Origin: Betaproteobacteria bacterium RIFCSPLOWO2_02_FULL_68_150
Lineage (GTDB): Bacteria; Pseudomonadota; Gammaproteobacteria; Burkholderiales; SG8-39
Assembly: GCA_001771975.1 (NCBI GenBank)
Contig: MERE01000049.1
Location: 1 to 7,823 of the forward strand
DNA: 7,823 bases
Reading direction: 5' to 3'
Numbering within the stretch: position 1 is the stretch's first letter; every line of letters begins with the position of its first letter. This document shows positions 1-4,648 of the stretch, one piece after another. Under the pieces are notes generated by a model. The model was not told the origin of the DNA and did not search any database. It saw only the letters and a program-made list of their open reading frames with translations. A program made the position numbers and the translations under genes.

Positions 1-98
<98 letters not shown>

Positions 99-134
99 GA
101 CCCCGATACCTGTATCAAGAAATGGAAGGAAGCC

Positions 135-209
<75 letters not shown>

Positions 210-228
210 CGAAACCCGTGCCTTGCTC

Positions 229-302
229 TGGAGCGGGTGAAGGGAATCGAACCCTCGTCATAAGCTTGGAAGGCTTCTGCTCTACCATTGAGCTACACCC
301 GC
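229..302 (-). tRNA. tRNA-Gly(TCC)
   Basis: Minus-strand cloverleaf. The acceptor stem pairs GCGGGTG (296-302) with CACCCGC (233-239). The D-arm is GCTCAATGGTAGAGC. The anticodon loop CTTCCAA carries TCC and is closed by AAGC/GCTT, and the T-arm contains GGTTCGATTCC. The discriminator is T and CCA is encoded (229-231). It lies 19 nt before tRNA-Thr and 51 nt after tRNA-Tyr, so all three are probably cut from one precursor. It occupies the position of E. coli glyT. Confidence 0.97.
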
Positions 303-353
303 CTTTTCAACTCACCCGCGATGTCCGCCGCAACGTCCGGAGTGCCGAATGCC

Positions 354-440
354 TGGTGGAGGGGGTTGGATTCGAACCAACGTAGGCGCAAGGCCAACAG
401 ATTTACAGTCTGCCCCCTTTAGCCGCTCGGGCACCCCTCC
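354..440 (-). tRNA. tRNA-Tyr(GTA)
   Basis: Minus-strand class II tRNA of 87 nt with a long variable arm. The acceptor stem pairs GGAGGGG (434-440) with CCCCTCC (358-364). The anticodon arm is CAGA-CTGTAAA-TCTG with anticodon GTA, and the T-arm contains GGTTCGAATCC. The discriminator is A and CCA is encoded (354-356). It is the first gene of the tRNA-tuf unit. E. coli has an extra tRNA-Thr (thrU) upstream of its tRNA-Tyr; none is visible here before the promoter. Confidence 0.97.
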
Positions 441-453
441 GGCGGAACCTGCA

Positions 454-482
454 ATTATCAGTTTGTTACGCTGCTAGGTCAA
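454..482 (-). promoter_or_regulatory. Sigma-70-type promoter of the tRNA-tuf unit
   Basis: Reading leftward, TTGACC (482-477; one mismatch to TTGACA) is followed by a 17-bp spacer and GATAAT (459-454; one mismatch to TATAAT). The expected start site is near 446-447, leaving a leader of only about 6-7 nt before the mature 5' end of tRNA-Tyr at 440. The stretch after the -10 box is G+C rich (TGCAGGTTCCGCC), a discriminator type associated with stringent (ppGpp) control of stable-RNA promoters. That control is inferred from the pattern, not shown. Confidence 0.8.
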
Positions 483-504
483 GCAATTGAAAGGGAAAAC
501 CCGC

Positions 505-1320
505 TCACGTGCCGTAGCGTGCAGACGCTCCAAAGCCCTTGATCGCCGCAAGCGCACTGTAGCAGGCGAGCCATGCGGTCTTGGGGTTGTCTGGGGCCGG
601 GACGTTTTCCAGGACGACCGTAACACGCCCGCTCTTGCCCGAAACCCGGATCGTGTGCGTATTGAGCGTAAGTCCCGGATCCGCCACGACCTTTAGCCGC
701 GTGCGATCGAATCCTATGCCGGCGAGCGAAAGCACTGCAGCGATATTCACGTTTTGGGGAAAGTGCGGCACGCCGTCCCGCGCGCAGCCTTCGAAGAGCG
801 TGGCTGCCGCCGACAACCGGTCGAGATCCAGCCCGAGTGCCTCAACGTAGGGTATCCCTTTCCAGGCGGCCGGGGGTTTCGCCACCAGAATGCTGACCTC
901 GTCCACGCCAGCCGCACAAGCCGCTTTCAGGGCGTCCAGCCCGCCAATGCCACCTGAGGGGACGTAGAGCAGTGCTCCGCTGCGAGCGGCTGTGCCTTCG
1001 GCTTGCATCCGCAGCCGATCATCGACAAGTGCGCCGGCCGACAGCACGATGACTGACACTCCCGCTGCCAACAGCGCCACCAGATGGGTGCGCACTGCGT
1101 CATGGGAAGCCGCCTCCAGCACTACTTGAGGGTTGAAGGCCAACAGGGCGTCAGCGCCGACCACGTAGGCCACGCCGAACTCCGCGGCGAGCGACGCGCC
1201 GCGCGAATCAGGCCGGCGCCCGGCGATGCCAACCACCTCGACACCCGGCAATTCGCCGCGGCGCAGGTGTTCGAGGACCAGCCGCGCGATCGTGCCGCCG
1301 CCGAGAATGGCTACTCGCAT
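505..1320 (-). CDS. nadX: L-aspartate dehydrogenase (NadX family)
   Basis: The predicted enzyme oxidises L-aspartate to iminoaspartate/oxaloacetate with NAD(P). In some organisms iminoaspartate feeds NAD synthesis in place of NadB; in others the enzyme serves aspartate breakdown. The 271-residue product, close to the family's usual length, starts with a Rossmann nucleotide-binding motif (MRVAILGGGTIA, residues 1-12). The mid-domain segment PSGGIGGLDAL is at 121-131, HFPQNVNIAA at 186-195, and NTHTI at 220-224, whose His222 matches the conserved, presumably catalytic, histidine. A family-typical NPKTAWLACYSALAAI (245-260) follows. The ATG at 1320 is chosen because it directly precedes the Rossmann strand; the frame extends 24 codons upstream without family-like sequence. 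No clear Shine-Dalgarno sequence is visible. The gene is divergent from gmd and ends just before the tRNA promoter. Family membership is secure, but physiological role is not. The common residue in the PSG(A)IGG motif is Ala; here it is Gly123 or Gly124 by position. Confidence 0.87.
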   Translation of the reverse strand: MRVAILGGGTIARLVLEHLRRGELPGVEVVGIAGRRPDSRGASLAAEFGVAYVVGADALLAFNPQVVLEAASHDAVRTHLVALLAAGVSVIVLSAGALVDDRLRMQAEGTAARSGALLYVPSGGIGGLDALKAACAAGVDEVSILVAKPPAAWKGIPYVEALGLDLDRLSAAATLFEGCARDGVPHFPQNVNIAAVLSLAGIGFDRTRLKVVADPGLTLNTHTIRVSGKSGRVTVVLENVPAPDNPKTAWLACYSALAAIKGFGASARYGT

Positions 1321-1373
1321 GGACCCATGGGTGCGTGGATAATGCAATTTTCGCACGCTGGTCAATCTGGCAC
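1321..1373. promoter_or_regulatory. Divergent intergenic region between nadX and gmd, weak promoter-like elements
   Basis: This 53-bp gap must hold the translation signals, and perhaps the promoters, of two divergent genes. Rightward, GATAAT (1338-1343) is a plausible -10 box that would start transcription about 25 nt before the gmd ATG, but no good -35 lies upstream. Leftward, TTGACC (1365-1360) resembles a -35 box, but the best -10 candidate (TATCCA, 18-bp spacer) matches only half the consensus. Neither is convincing alone, and the -35-like and -10-like elements interleave, so the two promoters could compete. Confidence 0.3.
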
Positions 1374-2489
1374 ATGAAGCGCAAGAAAGCACAAGCCGCG
1401 CCCGCCAGAAAAATCGCTCTCGTCACCGGCATTACCGGACAGGATGGCGCCTATCTGGCCGAGTTCCTGCTCGGCAAGGGTTACGTGGTGCATGGCGTGA
1501 AACGGCGCGCCTCGCTCTTCAACACCGACCGCATCGATCACCTGTATCAGGACCCGCACCAGCCCGGCCGGCGCTTCATCCTTCACCATGGCGACATGAC
1601 CGATTCGCTCGCACTGACGCGCGTCATCCAGCGCGTTCAGCCCGACGAAATCTACAACCTTGCCGCGCAGAGCCATGTCGCCGTGTCGTTCGAAGAGCCC
1701 GAATACACGGCGAACGCCGACGCGCTCGGGGCGCTGCGCGTGCTGGAGGCGATGCGCATCCTCGGCCTCGAGACGAAGACCCGCTTCTACCAGGCCTCCA
1801 CTTCCGAGCTCTATGGCCTCGTCAAGGAAACGCCGCAGCGCGAGTCGACGCCGTTTCATCCGCGTTCGCCCTACGGCGTGGCAAAGCTCTACGCCTACTG
1901 GATCACGGTCAATTACCGCGAGGCCTACGGCCTGTACGCCTGCAACGGTATCCTCTTCAATCACGAATCGCCGTTGCGCGGCGAAACCTTCGTCACGCGC
2001 AAGATCACGCGGGCGCTGGCACGCATCACGCTCGGCCTGCAGGACTGCCTTTACCTCGGCAACCTGGAGGCCAGGCGCGACTGGGGCCACGCGCGCGATT
2101 TCGTCGAAGCGCAATGGTTGATGTTGCAGCAGAAGACGCCCGAAGACCTGGTCATCGCGACGGGGGAGCAGCACAGTGTGCGCGAATTCGTCGAAGCTGC
2201 GGCTGCGGAACTGGGCATGCAGCTTCGCTGGAAGGGTCGGCGCCAGCGCGAACACGGCGTCGACGCCAGGGGTCGCGTTGTGGTGCGCCTCGACCCGCGC
2301 TACCTGCGCCCCGCGGAAGTCGATTCGCTGCTCGGCGATGCCGCCAAGGCGCGCCGCAAACTTGGCTGGAAGCCGCGCGTGCGGTTTCGTGAATTGGTCG
2401 CCGAGATGGTGCGCGAGGACCTGCGCGCCGCGCAACGCGACGCGTTGGTGCGGCGCCATGGCCACCGCGTGCTCGAGCGGCGCGAGTAG
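1374..2489 (+). CDS. gmd: GDP-mannose 4,6-dehydratase
   Basis: This enzyme converts GDP-D-mannose to GDP-4-keto-6-deoxy-D-mannose, the first step to GDP-L-fucose and related sugars, in the cytoplasm. The 371-residue product is an extended short-chain dehydrogenase of typical length. It shows the NADP-binding GITGQDG (residues 19-25), HGDMTD (72-77), the catalytic STSE segment with Thr143 and Glu145, the Tyr167-x3-Lys171 pair in SPYGVAKLYAYW, NHESPLRGETFVTRK (196-210), and the C-terminal RYLRPAEVDSLLGD and KLGWKP (330-334 region). ATG 1374 is preferred. A GTG at 1335 would add 13 residues unlike the family, and it would sit upstream of the start site implied by the GATAAT at 1338-1343. Neither start has a strong Shine-Dalgarno sequence. 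About ten basic or small residues (KRKKAQAAPAR) precede the first beta strand. The stop overlaps the start of fcl by one base, so the two genes form an operon. Confidence 0.96.
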   Translation: MKRKKAQAAPARKIALVTGITGQDGAYLAEFLLGKGYVVHGVKRRASLFNTDRIDHLYQDPHQPGRRFILHHGDMTDSLALTRVIQRVQPDEIYNLAAQSHVAVSFEEPEYTANADALGALRVLEAMRILGLETKTRFYQASTSELYGLVKETPQRESTPFHPRSPYGVAKLYAYWITVNYREAYGLYACNGILFNHESPLRGETFVTRKITRALARITLGLQDCLYLGNLEARRDWGHARDFVEAQWLMLQQKTPEDLVIATGEQHSVREFVEAAAAELGMQLRWKGRRQREHGVDARGRVVVRLDPRYLRPAEVDSLLGDAAKARRKLGWKPRVRFRELVAEMVREDLRAAQRDALVRRHGHRVLERRE

Positions 2490-3475
2490 TGGATAAGTCT
2501 GCGAAGATCTTTGTAGCGGGTGCGCGCGGTCTGGCAGGCTCGGCGATCGTGCGTGCACTTCGTGCGGCAGGCTTTCAGAATCTCCTCCTGCCAACGTCTA
2601 GTGAACTCGATCTCACCGAGGGCGCTCTGGTCAGATCGTTCTTCGAGAAAGAGCGGCCCCACTACGTGTTCGATGCCGCCGCCAAGGTGGGCGGGATCGT
2701 CGCCAACAACACGCTGCCCGCGGAATTCATCCACAGCAACCTCGCGATCCAGACCAACCTCATCCACGAATCCTGGCGCGCAGCCGTGAAACGTCTGGTT
2801 TTTCTTGGCTCGAACTGCATTTATCCGCGCGATTGTCCACAGCCGATCCGGGAGGACTACCTTCTCACGGGGCCGCTCGAGCCCACCAACCGCCCCTATG
2901 CGATCGCCAAGATCGCGGGCCTCGAGATGTGCTGGGCCTACAACCGCCAGTACGGCACCCGCTTTGCCGCACCCATGCCGACAAACCTTTACGGCCCCGG
3001 AGACAACTACCACCCCGAGCACTCGCACGTGATCTCCGCTTTCATCCGCAAGTTCTGGGAGGCGAACCAGACCGCCGCGCAATCCGTCACGGCTTGGGGC
3101 ACCGGCACTCCCAGGCGCGAGTTTCTCCACGCCGACGACATGGCTGCGGCCTGCCTGCATCTCATGCGCCTGAACGACGCGGCGTGGGACGAGCTGTTTC
3201 CGCTGACGCGCGCACCGATTGTCAATCTCGGCTCCGGCGAGGAGCGGACCATTGCCGAACTCGCGGATACGGTGCGCCGCGCGCTCGATGCGTCGGTGCG
3301 CATCGAGTGGGATCGCTCAAAACCTGACGGCACGCCGCGCAAGAGATGCGACTGCAGCCGCATGCTCGCCACCGGCTGGCGCCCGCGCATTGCGCTCGAA
3401 GATGGCATCCGCGCGCTGATTCCCGAACTGGCCGAGCGCTGGTCCGAGCGGAGCGTCCGAAATCACCCTGGGTAA
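2489..3475 (+). CDS. fcl: GDP-L-fucose synthase
   Basis: This bifunctional 3,5-epimerase/4-reductase turns GDP-4-keto-6-deoxy-D-mannose (the Gmd product) into GDP-L-fucose using NADPH. The 328-residue product begins MDKSAKIFVAGARGLAGSAI with the GxxGxxG motif at 11-17. Catalytic positions are present, each one residue beyond the E. coli numbering I recall: Ser108 and Cys110 in LGSNCIYP, Tyr137 and Lys141 in PYAIAKIAG, and His180 in HPEHSHVI. The family segments MPTNLYGPGDNYHP, GTPRREFLHADDMA and PDGTPRKR follow. The start is GTG at 2489-2491, sharing one base with the gmd TAG stop (TAGTG), which implies translational coupling; no separate strong ribosome-binding site is needed. The second Ser of the usual GSSC is Asn109 here, a position that varies. 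Together with gmd this supplies GDP-fucose for a surface polysaccharide, although no glycosyltransferase is visible nearby. Confidence 0.96.
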   Translation: MDKSAKIFVAGARGLAGSAIVRALRAAGFQNLLLPTSSELDLTEGALVRSFFEKERPHYVFDAAAKVGGIVANNTLPAEFIHSNLAIQTNLIHESWRAAVKRLVFLGSNCIYPRDCPQPIREDYLLTGPLEPTNRPYAIAKIAGLEMCWAYNRQYGTRFAAPMPTNLYGPGDNYHPEHSHVISAFIRKFWEANQTAAQSVTAWGTGTPRREFLHADDMAAACLHLMRLNDAAWDELFPLTRAPIVNLGSGEERTIAELADTVRRALDASVRIEWDRSKPDGTPRKRCDCSRMLATGWRPRIALEDGIRALIPELAERWSERSVRNHPG

Positions 3476-3481
3476 GGCGCG

Positions 3482-3512
3482 GTCCCGCTCCGCACGAAAT
3501 GCGGAGCGGGAC
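3482..3512 (+). terminator. Perfect 13-bp hairpin just after fcl, terminator-like without a U tract
   Basis: GTCCCGCTCCGCA (3482-3494) pairs perfectly with TGCGGAGCGGGAC (3500-3512) around the 5-nt loop CGAAA. It begins six bases after the fcl stop, which fits a transcript 3' end or 3' stabilising structure for the gmd-fcl mRNA. The bases after it are GTAACCCC, so a classical Rho-independent terminator run of T is missing on the plus strand. There is none on the minus side either. Termination is therefore inferred from position and stability only. Confidence 0.55.
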
Positions 3513-3517
3513 GTAAC

Positions 3518-3556
3518 CCCGCCGCGGAGGAGGAGGGAGGAGGAGACCGCGGCGGG
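3518..3556 (+). repeat. Second GC-rich hairpin with an all-purine 19-nt loop
   Basis: CCCGCCGCGG (3518-3527) pairs perfectly with CCGCGGCGGG (3547-3556). The 19-base loop (3528-3546) contains only A and G, with five GGA triplets and several AGGAGG cores. It starts five bases after the previous hairpin, so the two form a tandem. No T run follows closely (CGCGTTCTTGCA). It could be part of a composite terminator, an mRNA-protecting structure, or a protein- or ribosome-binding loop. The structure is plain in the sequence, but its role is not known. Confidence 0.6.
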
Positions 3557-3565
3557 CGCGTTCTT

Positions 3566-3600
3566 GCAGGCATTTAACGTTAGCCTGCTGCGTTGCAGCA
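3566..3600. repeat. Two overlapping inverted repeats upstream of the LysR gene
   Basis: GCAGGC (3566-3571) is complementary to GCCTGC (3583-3588), enclosing the palindrome TAACGTTA (3575-3582). TGCTGC (3586-3591) is complementary to GCAGCA (3595-3600) around GTT. The pairs share bases 3586-3588, so they cannot form together. They could be operator half-sites for the adjacent LysR-type regulator, whose sites are usually imperfect dyads, or part of the upstream 3' structure. There is no clean T-N11-A core, so the operator reading is tentative. Confidence 0.35.
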
Positions 3601-3624
3601 AATCTAAGGCTTTGCGCGCTCGGA

Positions 3625-3630
3625 TACAAT
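3625..3630 (+). promoter_or_regulatory. Possible -10 box for the LysR gene
   Basis: TACAAT matches the sigma-70 -10 consensus at five of six positions and lies in a noticeably AT-richer stretch (about 3600-3671), as expected for a promoter. It would give a leader of roughly 35 nt before the ATG at 3672. The sequence 17 bp upstream (ATCTAA) does not resemble a -35 box, so the promoter would be activator-dependent or the call is wrong. Confidence 0.35.
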
Positions 3631-3671
3631 CACACAGACAATCAAAACACTGTTTCCATATCGGCAACAAT

Positions 3672-4613
3672 ATGCCTGCCTCCCTGTACGAGATGTCCAT
3701 CCTTGCCAAGACTGTTGCCGCCGGCAGCCTTTCGGCTGCAGCCCGCGAGCTCGGCGTGTCCACTGCGGTGGTGAGCCGCAAGCTGGCGGCGCTCGAGGCA
3801 CGCCTCGGCGTGCGCCTGCTCAACCGCACCACGCGCCGAATCGCGCTGACGGATGAGGGCGGGCGTTACCACGAGGCCTGCGTGCGCATACTCTCGGAGG
3901 TCGAGGAAGCCGATGCGGCTGCGGCGGCGCAGCGCGTCGAGCCGCAGGGTGTGCTGAAGGTCGCGCTCCCCGCGTCGTTCGGCCAGAAACACGTTGCGCC
4001 GCTCATCCCGCGCTTTGCCGAGCTCCACCCCAAAGTGCAGCTCGCGCTAAGTCTGTCCGACCGCACCGTGAACGTGATCGAGGAGGGCTTCGATCTCGCG
4101 GTGCGCATAGCGGAACTGGAAGATTCCTCGCTCGCCGCGCGCAAGCTCGCCCCCAACCGGCGCGTGGTGTGCGCGAGCCCCGATTACCTGCACCGCCACG
4201 GCACGCCGCAGATACCACAGGATCTTGTCAGGCACAACTGCCTGACGACGACCGAGTTCCACATGATCTGGGAATACCGGGACCCGGACGCACGGCCGGG
4301 CTCGGTGCGCGTCTCGGGCAACCATGCCTGCGACAACTGGACGGTGCTGCGCGACTGGGCGGTGGCCGGCCTCGGTGTCGCGCTCAAGTCCACTTGGGAC
4401 GTGCGCCGCGACCTCGAGGAGGGTGCGTTGATACCGCTGTTTCCCGGCTATACCTTTGGCCGCGACGTGGCTATTTACGTGGTGTACCCGCATCGCCGTT
4501 ATCTGCCGGCCAAGACGCGTGTCTTCATCGATTTTCTGGCCGAATCGTTCGGCCCCGAGCCCTACTGGGACCGCCCGGTCGAGCCGCGCCGTGGCGAACC
4601 CGCCGTGGCATGA
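3672..4613 (+). CDS. LysR-family transcriptional regulator (CrgA-like)
   Basis: This is a DNA-binding transcription factor with an N-terminal winged helix-turn-helix and a C-terminal effector-binding domain. In the 313-residue product, residues 8-65 carry the LysR helix-turn-helix (GSLSAAARELGVSTAVVSRK at 18-37, then RLLNRTTRRIALTDEG). Residues 93-295 form the periplasmic-binding-protein-like effector domain (GVLKVALPASFGQ at 93-105, EEGFDLAVRIA at 137-147, AGLGVAL at 232-238). The pattern is that of the CrgA-like subgroup; the ligand cannot be predicted. ATG 3672 is chosen because it leaves the few residues usually seen before the helix-turn-helix. An in-frame TTG at 3564 would add 36 residues encoded by inverted repeats and the promoter region. 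No good Shine-Dalgarno sequence precedes the ATG. The gene lies 31 bp upstream of the indolepyruvate oxidoreductase on the same strand, so that gene and this one itself are the likeliest targets. Confidence 0.93.
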   Translation: MPASLYEMSILAKTVAAGSLSAAARELGVSTAVVSRKLAALEARLGVRLLNRTTRRIALTDEGGRYHEACVRILSEVEEADAAAAAQRVEPQGVLKVALPASFGQKHVAPLIPRFAELHPKVQLALSLSDRTVNVIEEGFDLAVRIAELEDSSLAARKLAPNRRVVCASPDYLHRHGTPQIPQDLVRHNCLTTTEFHMIWEYRDPDARPGSVRVSGNHACDNWTVLRDWAVAGLGVALKSTWDVRRDLEEGALIPLFPGYTFGRDVAIYVVYPHRRYLPAKTRVFIDFLAESFGPEPYWDRPVEPRRGEPAVA

Positions 4614-4648
4614 TGCTGGAAATCCGCTTCGAGGAGACGACTCGATGA
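4613..4648 (+). other. 11-codon reading frame bridging the LysR stop and the oxidoreductase start
   Basis: An ATG at 4613 shares its A with the LysR stop (TGATG). The frame MLEIRFEETTR ends at TGA 4646-4648, which overlaps the next gene's start (ATGA). It thus fills the 31-bp gap exactly and contains the downstream gene's GAGGAG site. It could pass terminating ribosomes from one gene to the next. A frame this short can easily arise by chance, and I do not claim it makes a functional peptide. Confidence 0.2.
4631..4636 (+). promoter_or_regulatory. Ribosome-binding site of the indolepyruvate oxidoreductase gene
   Basis: GAGGAG ends eight bases before the ATG at 4645, good Shine-Dalgarno spacing. 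It is the only strong ribosome-binding site among the plus-strand genes here, and it supports 4645 as the true start. Confidence 0.75.

Noticed and set aside
488..504. Small GGG-AAAA-CCC hairpin downstream of nadX as a terminator
   Set aside because: A 3-bp stem is too weak; no convincing terminator is visible between nadX and the tRNA promoter.
1335..1373. GTG start at 1335 giving Gmd 13 extra residues
   Set aside because: The added residues (MDNAIFARWSIWH) are unlike Gmd N-termini, lack a ribosome-binding site and overlap a likely -10 box.
1362..2594. A 410-codon minus-strand frame over gmd
   Set aside because: It overlaps the well-supported gmd gene completely, and its translation is compositionally biased without motifs.
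2300..3160. A 286-codon minus-strand frame over gmd/fcl
   Set aside because: It is antisense to conserved Gmd and Fcl catalytic segments, has no ribosome-binding site context and no domain.
3482..3600. CRISPR array or transposon end
   Set aside because: The inverted repeats differ from one another, with no regular direct repeats and spacers, no transposase and no target-site duplication visible.
3564..3671. TTG start at 3564 giving the LysR protein 36 extra residues
   Set aside because: LysR proteins normally begin a few residues before the helix-turn-helix, as from ATG 3672. The extension is encoded by inverted repeats and probable promoter DNA, even though the GGAGGAG run at 3539-3545 lies upstream of it.
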